Shown in pieces: positions 22,571 to 29,297 of a stretch of 34,994 bases of DNA (position 1 is its first letter; each line of letters begins with the position of its first letter). Under the pieces are notes generated by a model that saw only the letters and a program-made list of their open reading frames with translations, was not told where the DNA came from and did no database searches. A program made the translations under genes and the position numbers. The stretch covers positions 1-34,994 of the forward strand of contig WQRQ01000017.1 in assembly GCA_009786685.1 (NCBI GenBank). Reading direction: 5' to 3'. The DNA is from Defluviitaleaceae bacterium. GTDB taxonomy: Bacteria > Bacillota > Clostridia > Lachnospirales > WQUN01.

Positions 22571-22644
22571 TTATAGTTATGACACGCCAAAAAAGCCCTG
22601 TGATTTTTACACAGGAAAATCTAAGCTAAGCGTCACAACTATAA
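22571..22644 (-). other. Nested inverted repeat, possible structured leader RNA
   Basis: TTATAGTT-[G/A]-TGAC arms at the two ends pair, and inside them CCTGTG-TAAAAAT-CACAGG forms a perfect hairpin. It sits between the putative promoter at 22681-22710 and the 24-aa ORF. The 290 bases from 22467 to 22756 hold this element, a second weak hairpin near 22525 and the terminator, but no gene. Confidence 0.4.
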
Positions 22645-22680
22645 AATCATCCTCTCACCCTTTCCATGCCTTGCGGGATA

Positions 22681-22710
22681 TTTTTATCACGGATTGCATT
22701 TACATGTCAA
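22681..22710 (-). promoter_or_regulatory. Candidate promoter of the GT8 leader
   Basis: Perfect TTGACA on the minus strand with TAAAAA 18 bases downstream (preceded by TG). It lies directly after the terminator of the upstream gene and before the structured leader. Confidence 0.45.
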
Positions 22711-22713
22711 ATA

Positions 22714-22755
22714 AAAAACGAGAGCGTCGGGGGTTTGCCCAACGCTCTCGTTTTT
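22714..22755 (-). terminator. Terminator of the 22757-23650 gene
   Basis: A 14-bp perfect stem (AAAAACGAGAGCGT with ACGCTCTCGTTTTT) immediately after the stop codon, with T-rich flanks on the minus strand. Confidence 0.78.
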
Positions 22756-22756
22756 A

Positions 22757-23650
22757 TTAATGCATATGCAGGTTGCCGATGATATTGTTAAGAATTTGGG
22801 CTTTGTCCTCGGGAGGCAGGTCGCTCATTGCGCTTTCGAGGTCGAATCCTATGGCGGCCAGTTTGTCAATCATGGAGCTGCCGTCGTTGCTGTTTTGGAT
22901 TGCAACGTCGTCGCCAAAGATGAGATACGACCACCAAGCGTCTCGGGGAAAGCCGTCTTCGAATACAATATTGTGGCGTTGTGGGATACGTTTGTCGGGG
23001 GTGTCCTCGTTTGGCAGTTGGGCGAACTCGGGCTTGTCCGGCATTATGGCGCAATGGGCGTCCATCGCTGCAAATTGCAGCATTACAGGGATGATATCTG
23101 CGTCGGGGTCGTTTGCGCTGCCGGGGACGGTAAATGGGATTTGGTAGCGATACCAGCCGTTGTTGTGTCGCTCGGGTTTGATGTAGTGGCGGTTTAGCCT
23201 AAACACCATCGGGTTTTCTGTGTCTCCTGCGAAGTAGATTTTTAGCTTGCAGGTTTCCTGGCGGCGGTCGTTTTCTCCGCCGTTTAGCCAGAATGTGAAC
23301 ATGTAGTCCGTTTCCTTTTGCAATGCCATATGGGGCGAGTCGATTTGATGCCAATTCTTGTGCCAGTCGCCCAGGCAAAAAACCTCGGTTAGCCCTCCAC
23401 ACATGTCTGTTACATATACTCGTTCTTCTTTTTGCGAAGCCTTCCATTTACGTGGCTCAAATGCTATATAATTTTCCATGGTATCCTCCGATTTTTTCGG
23501 CGGACACGCCAACATAAGGGTGTTTTCTCCTACGAAGCGTGCCCTGCCGTTTTTTACGAGACCTTTGGCTCGTTTTGGGTAGGTTGCTTCATATTCTTGC
23601 CCACTTGAGTCGAAGACTCGAATAGTTTTAAGCGTTTCGTTTTTTGTGAT
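22757..23650 (-). CDS. Unknown protein with a conserved N-terminal KRAKGLVKNGRARFV motif
   Basis: An approximately 297-aa soluble protein of unknown function. The N-terminal 45 residues (IRVFDSSGQEYEATYPKRAK, then GLVKNGRARFV) form a small basic module I have seen in clostridial proteins, followed by a beta-rich region with many aromatic residues (GWYRYQIPFTVPGS) and a helical tail ending in NLHMH. The only ordinary in-frame start is TTG at 23707, which lacks an SD and falls on the promoter. GGGGGAG lies six bases before an ATC at 23650, so AUC initiation is suggested. The C-terminal part covers about residues 60-297. Confidence 0.62.
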   Translation of the reverse strand: MTKNETLKTIRVFDSSGQEYEATYPKRAKGLVKNGRARFVGENTLMLACPPKKSEDTMENYIAFEPRKWKASQKEERVYVTDMCGGLTEVFCLGDWHKNWHQIDSPHMALQKETDYMFTFWLNGGENDRRQETCKLKIYFAGDTENPMVFRLNRHYIKPERHNNGWYRYQIPFTVPGSANDPDADIIPVMLQFAAMDAHCAIMPDKPEFAQLPNEDTPDKRIPQRHNIVFEDGFPRDAWWSYLIFGDDVAIQNSNDGSSMIDKLAAIGFDLESAMSDLPPEDKAQILNNIIGNLHMH

Positions 23651-23677
23651 GGGTGTCTCCCCCTTTCGCTTATCGGA

Positions 23678-23721
23678 ATAGTAGCATATAAATTGACTTT
23701 TGCGCAAGTTTGCGTGACAAT
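23678..23721. promoter_or_regulatory. Overlapping divergent promoters
   Basis: Minus strand: TTGCGC (23702-23707), 18 bases, TACTAT (23678-23683), driving the unknown protein. Plus strand: TTGACT (23693-23698), 17 bases, GACAAT (23716-23721), driving the DUF4129-like gene. The two -35 regions overlap, so the promoters would compete for polymerase. Confidence 0.45.
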
Positions 23722-23739
23722 GCGGGTGGAGGGATTTTT

Positions 23740-24741
23740 ATGCCCGCGTCACGTAAATTTGTCGTTAAAACTTTGGAAAATTTTATTTTAATCGCGCTGT
23801 TTGGCGGATTTTTTGCTGTGCCTGTTTATTTGAGTACATATACGCCGCGGTTTTTGTGGGTCGCGGGTGGGGTTTTTGTTTTGGTGCTTTTTGCTACTAC
23901 GTTTTTTAGGCGTGGGGTGGCTATCGGGCGCGGGTTTGCGGATTTTATGCCTGTGGCTTTTATTCCGCTTTCTGTTTGGGCGGCGCGGAGTGGGCATGGG
24001 GGGCTTGTTACGGTTTTTTCTGTTGTTATGGTGATTGTTATTATCGGGAGCTTTGTGCTTTTACATATGGCCAGGATGGACGAGACGTTGGAGGTTATGC
24101 CGCTTTCTTCTGCCGCGCCTGTGCGGCGGATTATTTCGTTTAACTATAAGCTGATGGCGGGGCTTGCAGGGTTGGTTTTGGTGCTTACGCTGGTTTTGTT
24201 TTTTGCGGTGGTAATGCCTGTGTTTGGCATTTTGGCGGAGATTTTCCCGGGGCTGCCGGAGTTTGTCCATCCCGAGAGGCCTGATATGGAGGTGGCGCAA
24301 AGACCCATGGGAGGGTTGCGCGATTTGGAAACGCCGGGAATGCTTTCTCGTGAGCAATCGCCCGTTATGCAGATTTTTGGGCTTGTTATACGGATTGTAT
24401 TTTCCGTGTTTATTGTTGTCGCTGTGGCATTTTGCGGCTATATGATAATCCGCGCTTTTTTGAAATGGAGCGGCACGCGCAAAATATACTATGAGCAGAT
24501 GGCAAAAGACATGGACGCCATAGACGAAAAGGAATTTATCCTACCCATACGCAAAAAAGAACGCACCCAACAGCCCGATAACGAAATCCGCCGCCGCTTT
24601 AAAGCCGCAGTAAAACGGCACATAAAAAACGGCGTACCGATTGAAAAATCAGATACGCCGTCGGATATGCAGGTGCGGATAACTGCGGAAGATATCGGGG
24701 TCGGGGAGTATGAACAAGTGCGTTACGGGGAAATCACATAA
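23740..24741 (+). CDS. DUF4129-like membrane protein
   Basis: A 333-aa integral membrane protein with two pairs of helices in the first half (about 10-80 and 88-115), two more at about 130-165 and 215-250, and a cytosolic basic tail. The tail (RRRFKAAVKRHIKNGVPIEKSDTPSDMQVRI) has the TP-x-D/E pattern of DUF4129, a domain usually next to DUF58 and MoxR genes. ATG at 23740 with GGAGGGA upstream is chosen over the track start. Its end overlaps the end of argS by eight bases, tail to tail. Codons switch sharply from G/T-rich to C/A-rich near 24480. Confidence 0.72.
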   Translation: MPASRKFVVKTLENFILIALFGGFFAVPVYLSTYTPRFLWVAGGVFVLVLFATTFFRRGVAIGRGFADFMPVAFIPLSVWAARSGHGGLVTVFSVVMVIVIIGSFVLLHMARMDETLEVMPLSSAAPVRRIISFNYKLMAGLAGLVLVLTLVLFFAVVMPVFGILAEIFPGLPEFVHPERPDMEVAQRPMGGLRDLETPGMLSREQSPVMQIFGLVIRIVFSVFIVVAVAFCGYMIIRAFLKWSGTRKIYYEQMAKDMDAIDEKEFILPIRKKERTQQPDNEIRRRFKAAVKRHIKNGVPIEKSDTPSDMQVRITAEDIGVGEYEQVRYGEIT

Positions 24742-26503
24742 CAACAGGTGCGGCGATTCCCAGCAGGCCGAGGCCTGTTTTTAGTACTTGGCGTACGGCG
24801 GCGGTGAGGGCCAGGCGTGCGCGGCGTACGGGTTCTTCTTCTGCGAGGATTTGGTGCTTGTGGTAGAAGGCGTTGTAGGCTTGGGCGAGTGCGATTAGGT
24901 GGCGGGCTATGATGTATGGCTCGTAGACTTCTGCGGCGTCTTGTATTTTTGCGGGGAAGTCGTGGATGATTCGCAGTACTTCGAATGGCTCGTCGTCGGC
25001 AAGCAGGTCTGCGTCAAAGGATGAGCCGGAGATAAGTGCCAGCCCAAGTGCGCCGAAGTCCATTCTGCTTTCGGCGGAGAGAGATTTTTTTAAGACACTG
25101 CACGCACGGGCGTGGGTGTATTGTACATACGGGCCTGTTTCGCCATCAAAGCTCAGCATTCTGTCCCAGTCGAATACAGTGTCTTTTATGCGCGAGTTGT
25201 AGAGCTTGTTAAATTTTAACGCGCCTATGCCTACTTGTTCGGCTACGCGTTCTTTGTTGTTTAGGTCGGGGTTTTTTTCGTTTATTATTTCAAGGGTTTT
25301 TGATACGGCTTCGTCGAGAAGGTCTTCTACTTTGATTACATCACCTCTGCGGGTGGACATTTTTCCTTTTTCGAAGAGATACATGCCGTAGGGGATATGC
25401 TCCAAGCCGCCTGCCCATGGGTAGCCCATAAGCTCCACTACCTTCATCCACTGGGCAAAGTGTAGGCTTTGCTCGTTGCCCGTGACATACAGGCATTTGT
25501 CAAATTTGAAGGTCTTGTAGCGGTCGATGGCGGCGGCTATGTCGCGGGTGGTGTACAGCGTGCCGCCGTCGGAGCGCAAAATAAGGCTTGGGGGCATGTT
25601 AAATGCCTCCAGGTCTACTATTTTCGCGCCTTCGCTTTCTTTTAGCAGGCCTTTTTTGTCGAGGGTTTCCGCTACGTCTTCCATCATTTTGCCGTTGTAG
25701 TAGCTTTCGCCGCGTACTAGGTCGAAGCTGATATCCAAGCGGTCGTATACCCTTTCGAACTCATACATGCTTAGCTCACAAAACCACTGCCATATGCGTA
25801 GGCTTTCTTCGTCGCCGTCCTGCATTTTTATTACCCATGAGCGGGCTTCGTCGTTTAGGGAGGGGTCTTTGTCGGCTTCTTCGTGAAATTTTACGTACAG
25901 GCGTACAAGCTCGGAGATTTCTTTCTTATTAACCTCGTCCTCGTTGCCCCATTTTAGATACGCCGTGATTAGCTTGCCAAACTGTGTTCCCCAGTCTCCG
26001 AGGTGATTTATGCTCGTCACGTCGTAGCCCAAAAAGCGGTATATGTTGTCCAATGTTTTGCCGATAATGGTTGTCCCAAGATGGCCGATATGAAAATGCT
26101 TTGCTATGTTTGGCGAAGAATACTCCACTACAATGGATTGGCCTTCTCCCTTGCCGTTTGCGCCGTATTCCGGCCCTGCGTCCAGCACCTCAAACAGAAC
26201 GGCATTTACAAACGCCGTGCGGTTTAAAAAGAAGTTTACATACGGGCCTGTTGACCTTGCCTCACCAAGCCAGCTTGGGCGATTGGCTTCTATTTTTTCT
26301 GCAAGCTCCGACGCTATGGCCGGTGGCGATTTTTTCAGCTTCTTGGCCAGCCCATAACATGGGAACGCAAAATGCCCCAGCTTAGAATCCGGTGGGGTCT
26401 CTATTGATATTTCCAGCTCCGCCTTTGGCAGCTTTGTGTGTGTGGACAGCACCTCCGCCAACGATTTTGTAAAGTCCAGGCGTTTTATTCCGTATTCATC
26501 CAT
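24734..26503 (-). CDS. argS: Arginyl-tRNA synthetase
   Basis: A 589-aa class I synthetase that charges tRNA-Arg. VVEYSSPNIAKHFHIGHLGTT contains the HIGH motif, and GKMSTRRGDVIKVEDLL is the KMSK-equivalent loop. The Add-1 N-terminal domain (about 1-100) and the all-alpha anticodon-binding domain (about 470-589) with the C-terminal GLGLLGIAAPVVM are in place. ATG at 26503 with GGGAGG upstream is better than the track start at 26521. Length is slightly above the usual 560. Confidence 0.96.
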   Translation of the reverse strand: MDEYGIKRLDFTKSLAEVLSTHTKLPKAELEISIETPPDSKLGHFAFPCYGLAKKLKKSPPAIASELAEKIEANRPSWLGEARSTGPYVNFFLNRTAFVNAVLFEVLDAGPEYGANGKGEGQSIVVEYSSPNIAKHFHIGHLGTTIIGKTLDNIYRFLGYDVTSINHLGDWGTQFGKLITAYLKWGNEDEVNKKEISELVRLYVKFHEEADKDPSLNDEARSWVIKMQDGDEESLRIWQWFCELSMYEFERVYDRLDISFDLVRGESYYNGKMMEDVAETLDKKGLLKESEGAKIVDLEAFNMPPSLILRSDGGTLYTTRDIAAAIDRYKTFKFDKCLYVTGNEQSLHFAQWMKVVELMGYPWAGGLEHIPYGMYLFEKGKMSTRRGDVIKVEDLLDEAVSKTLEIINEKNPDLNNKERVAEQVGIGALKFNKLYNSRIKDTVFDWDRMLSFDGETGPYVQYTHARACSVLKKSLSAESRMDFGALGLALISGSSFDADLLADDEPFEVLRIIHDFPAKIQDAAEVYEPYIIARHLIALAQAYNAFYHKHQILAEEEPVRRARLALTAAVRQVLKTGLGLLGIAAPVVM

Positions 26504-26563
26504 GTTAAAAACCTCCCGCAACTCCGCGCGTTCTTTGCGCGGTACTTGTTATAGTACGATATT

Positions 26564-26761
26564 TTAGGTCATAATTGAGAATATCTCTAATAACTGATTA
26601 TACACATATCTTAGCATTAGGAAATAGCAAATTACGATACATGCCACATTTATTAACTTTATTATCCACTTTTGTCCGACTTCGTCAAGAAAAGTTGTGG
26701 ATATCATTTGAAAAACGGCGATAAAAAGTAATTCGCCCATGAGTATCATAAACTCGCGCAT
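26564..26761 (-). CDS. Small membrane protein, 65 aa
   Basis: Two hydrophobic helices (MILMGELLFIAVFQMISTTF and IIKLINVACIVICYFLMLRYVY) separated by a short charged loop, DEVGQK. AAAAGGGG lies seven bases before the ATG. It is 60 bases upstream of argS on the same strand and may be transcribed with it. I do not recognise a family. Confidence 0.55.
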   Translation of the reverse strand: MREFMILMGELLFIAVFQMISTTFLDEVGQKWIIKLINVACIVICYFLMLRYVYNQLLEIFSIMT

Positions 26762-26814
26762 ATGTAAACCCCTTTTAGATAATTTTTTGGGAAGATGTAC
26801 CCGTAGTGTGTGGG

Positions 26815-26842
26815 TTGTGGTGTCGTGATTTTTTAGTATAAT
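26815..26842 (+). promoter_or_regulatory. Promoter of the 26862 operon
   Basis: TTGTGG and a perfect TATAAT with a 16-base spacer, ending 20 bases before the GTG start at 26862. The -35 is only moderate. Confidence 0.5.
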
Positions 26843-26861
26843 TTGTGGGGGGTGATGTTTT

Positions 26862-27149
26862 GTGGAAAATGATTATTCGAGGATTTTGAGCCAGCGGGAA
26901 ATTGATGGGCTGTTTTGTTTGGATAATGAAACGCTTGCCGGGATGTTGGATGAGATTATTAAGGAGCTTGGGTATAATCCCTGTGTTTTTGATGCAATGG
27001 GGGATGGTCAGGTTGAGTATAGGGAATGGGGTTCGGAGATAAGTGATGTTGATTGTGTGTTTGATGTGGGTGGATGGGTTAAAGCTTATGAAGGTGTAGC
27101 TATGTCGTCGGAGCGTACCGAGGTGTTTTGTGAGTGGAGGGATGAATGA
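26862..27149 (+). CDS. Unknown acidic 95-aa protein
   Basis: Starts at GTG with GGGGGGTGATG upstream. It is acidic and probably helical at first (SRILSQREIDGLFCLDNETLAGMLDEIIKEL), then beta-rich (YNPCVFDAMGDGQVEYREWGSEISDVDCVFDVGGWV). No membrane segment or catalytic motif is evident. The last four bases overlap the HAD gene (ATGA), so they form an operon. It may be a specificity or immunity-like partner, but nothing in the sequence tells which. Confidence 0.65.
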   Translation: MENDYSRILSQREIDGLFCLDNETLAGMLDEIIKELGYNPCVFDAMGDGQVEYREWGSEISDVDCVFDVGGWVKAYEGVAMSSERTEVFCEWRDE

Positions 27150-27805
27150 TGGATTTTGAGGCTGTGTTGTTTGATTTGGATGGTACTTTGTTGGATAGGA
27201 GCAGGGCGGCGGATTCTATGTTTTTGGCTGTTGTTGGGGAATGTTATTCCGGTGTGTCTACCGAGGGGATGTTGCACAGCTTCAGAAAATACGATAACAA
27301 TGGTTATAGTAATAAAGTCGAGGTATTAAATAGTCTATTCGACGAGTACCCGCCCGATTACAGAATACCTTCTCCGGAGATTTATGATTTTTGGAATGCT
27401 CGTTTTATTGATTTTTTTTCGTTGGAAGAAGGCGTGCTTGACACGATAAGGTTAATCGTTAGCGGCGTCAAAACGGCGATAATAACGAATGGTTATACAA
27501 AAACGCAAAATGCAAAAATCGCTAAAGCGGGATTGGATAAAATTTTTGATACAGTAATCATATCCGAAGAAGCGGGCGTAAAAAAACCCGACCCGCAGAT
27601 ATTTAACCTCGCGCTGCAAAAGCTGGGCGTAAGTCCGCAAGAGGCGTTATATGTCGGGGATAATTTAGTAAACGACGTAGACGGCTGCCAAAAAGCGGGT
27701 ATGTACGGGGTTTGGTACAATCCCGAAAAATTAAAAAACGAAACGGACATAGTTCCCTTTAAGGAAATCACGGATTTTTCGCAAATCCTACAGATGATAG
27801 GGTAA
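27146..27805 (+). CDS. HAD family hydrolase, YjjG/pyrimidine 5'-nucleotidase-like
   Basis: A 219-aa haloacid-dehalogenase phosphatase with all four motifs: LFDLDGT (nucleophile Asp10 and Asp12), ITNGY, the Lys of GVKKPDPQIF, and VGDNLVNDVDG. A helical C1 cap follows motif I, as in subfamily IA enzymes such as the YjjG nucleotidase. The substrate is probably a nucleotide or sugar phosphate. It is coupled to the unknown gene upstream by a four-base overlap. Confidence 0.9.
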   Translation: MMDFEAVLFDLDGTLLDRSRAADSMFLAVVGECYSGVSTEGMLHSFRKYDNNGYSNKVEVLNSLFDEYPPDYRIPSPEIYDFWNARFIDFFSLEEGVLDTIRLIVSGVKTAIITNGYTKTQNAKIAKAGLDKIFDTVIISEEAGVKKPDPQIFNLALQKLGVSPQEALYVGDNLVNDVDGCQKAGMYGVWYNPEKLKNETDIVPFKEITDFSQILQMIG

Positions 27806-28386
27806 GGGGTTGCAATGTATTTAAACTATGTAAAATCCCGCCCATCCCAGTAATCACATAGGCCGGCACGCTTTTGGTCAAAAAAACAAAAGTCTCTGCA
27901 ATGGACGTTGCCATTGCGACTTACACCAATGAAGCCGCTTAAATGCCGCCTAACCCTTTGTTTATATGGGCCGGAACGCTTTTAACCAAAAAAACAAGTA
28001 AAAAAATGGAAATTACATATTCATGCCGTATTTTGTGGTATTTTGTTGTCATTTATTATTGACAACAAGCTACGCCGTTGGTATTCTTGCTCGCAAAGAA
28101 ACATCTCGGTTGCTGTTTTAACAGGTATCTCCACCATCGACGAGGGCATATTATCTACAATACGAGTGTGTTGGGAGATGTGCCATATGAACGACAATTA
28201 TCTCCCGCACAACGGCAGACGCCGTTAGCGAAGACCCATACCTCATAAATGTTCGCGACCTTGTTCTTTCACATATGTTATAATTATTAGGATTTTTGTT
28301 GTCAAGGTAGCTTTATAAATAACGGTAACGCTCAAGACCTCAATGAAGCGGGAAAATTGTCGCTATTGCTTGCCACCTTTCCATGA
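27806..28386. other. Gene-poor region, probable relic DNA
   Basis: About 580 bases without a convincing gene. It holds the two direct repeats and a stretch (28040-28230) that reads like degraded coding DNA in more than one frame (for example GISTIDEGILSTIRVCWEM), without an SD or intact start. The ORF at 28043-28228 is not called. The origin could be a decayed mobile element, but no transposase or recombinase motif is recognisable. Confidence 0.45.
27858..27999 (+). repeat. Two diverged direct repeats
   Basis: ATAGGCCGGCACGCTTTTGG (from 27858) and ATGGGCCGGAACGCTTTTAA (from 27965), each followed by a CAAAAAAACAA stretch, agree at about 27 of 32 bases and are 107 bases apart. Both can be read as AGTLL[VT]KKT in the same frame, so they may come from a duplicated coding piece. 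Confidence 0.5.
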
Positions 28387-28392
28387 TATAAT
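28384..28392 (+). promoter_or_regulatory. Extended -10 element of the GNAT gene
   Basis: TGA-TATAAT is an extended -10 about 38 bases before the ATG. No good -35 is seen, which is acceptable for an extended -10 promoter. Confidence 0.45.
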
Positions 28393-28430
28393 TACTTTGT
28401 AGTAGAAAATTTATATTAGGCGGTGAAATT

Positions 28431-28946
28431 ATGCAAGTGGAATTACGGCGGGTTGAACTTGAGGATAGGGAAATCCTTGCAAACCTGTTAGAAAAATATG
28501 ATTATGAATTTTCGCAATATGATGGGCGGGGCGTAAATAAACTTGGCTTAATAGGTTATCCGTATCTTGATTTTTACTGGACAGACAAAGATAGGCGAGC
28601 GTATTTTATTGATGTAGACGGCAATTTAGCGGGGTTTATTATGATTTTTAATTACCGAGAGGAAGGCGACCCGGAGACGGATTATCAGATTTCTGAATTT
28701 TTTGTTATTCATAAATACCGCCGTTCGAGCGTTGGAAAGCAAGCATTTTTTCAAGTGCTTGATAAGCATAAAGGGCGGTGGGGATTAGGGACTCACCCCA
28801 AAAATGTTGCGGCAGTGAATTTTTGGGAAACATCCATCAATGAATACACAAAAGGCCAATATGAATCGAAAACAAATCCTGACGCTTATCCTGACGGTTC
28901 GCACGGTAATATGTTCTATTTTGATAACGGACAACGCGCAGTATAA
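28431..28946 (+). CDS. GNAT acetyltransferase
   Basis: A 171-aa GNAT-fold protein. VELRRVELEDREILANLLEKYDYEFSQYDG starts it, FIDVDGNLAGFIMIFNYRE is the central beta strand pair, and QISEFFVIHKYRRSSVGKQAFFQVLDKHKGRWGLGTHPKNVAAVNFWETSI carries the acetyl-CoA loop (YRRSSVGK) and the following helix. The family is often annotated as an acetyltransferase with unknown target. GGCGGTGA is a weak but well-placed SD. It stands alone between gene-poor stretches. Confidence 0.85.
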   Translation: MQVELRRVELEDREILANLLEKYDYEFSQYDGRGVNKLGLIGYPYLDFYWTDKDRRAYFIDVDGNLAGFIMIFNYREEGDPETDYQISEFFVIHKYRRSSVGKQAFFQVLDKHKGRWGLGTHPKNVAAVNFWETSINEYTKGQYESKTNPDAYPDGSHGNMFYFDNGQRAV

Positions 28947-28962
28947 GCATTTTCTTTACCGA

Positions 28963-29004
28963 GCGCACTTATACAGTAACCTTAAAACGGTGACTGTCGT
29001 GCGC
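28963..29004. repeat. Hairpin after the GNAT gene
   Basis: GCGCAC-TTAT-ACAGTAACC pairs with GGTGACTGT-C-GTGCGC across a short loop. It is followed directly by a second hairpin (29022-29085), and is likely the terminator or a structured element; the T-run is missing. Confidence 0.5.
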
Positions 29005-29021
29005 CCCGTTGGGGATTAAAA

Positions 29022-29085
29022 AGATAGCGGTCTTCGCTCCTGTAAAGTCTAAAATATTCTCTTCAAGAGCAAAGACCCACTATCT
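29022..29085. repeat. Imperfect inverted repeat
   Basis: AGATAGCGGTCTTCGCTC pairs with GAGCAAAGACCCACTATCT with three differences. Together with the preceding hairpin it makes a tandem structured block in 336 bases (28947-29282) without a gene. Confidence 0.5.
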
Positions 29086-29270
29086 GAAAAATAATATGCC
29101 CCCTTTCGCGTTTCCACTCAAAACCAATGTTTTACCGCAAACAGGGCAGTTGAGTATATTTTAGTAGTGCTTCAAATTTGAAACACCCTTCATATCATAA
29201 ATCCTAGGAGTAGTGAATTGCCTATCATTAGCTATATCTACAAATGAATATGTAAGTAGGCATTATCTGT

Positions 29271-29284
29271 ATTCTGTACAGAAT
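29271..29284. promoter_or_regulatory. Perfect palindrome before the decarboxylase
   Basis: ATTCTGTACAGAAT is a perfect 14-bp palindrome ending 13 bases before the ATG at 29298, next to the SD GAGGGGAG. Its size and place fit a repressor operator. No regulator gene is adjacent. Confidence 0.45.
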
Positions 29285-29297
29285 GAGGGGAGCCGTT

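Noticed and set aside
24734-24741. Eight-base tail-to-tail overlap of the DUF4129-like gene and argS
   Set aside because: Short convergent overlaps are common in compact genomes and need no special explanation.
28043-28228. 61-aa ORF in the relic region
   Set aside because: No SD, unusual start context and no family match; kept only as possible relic DNA.
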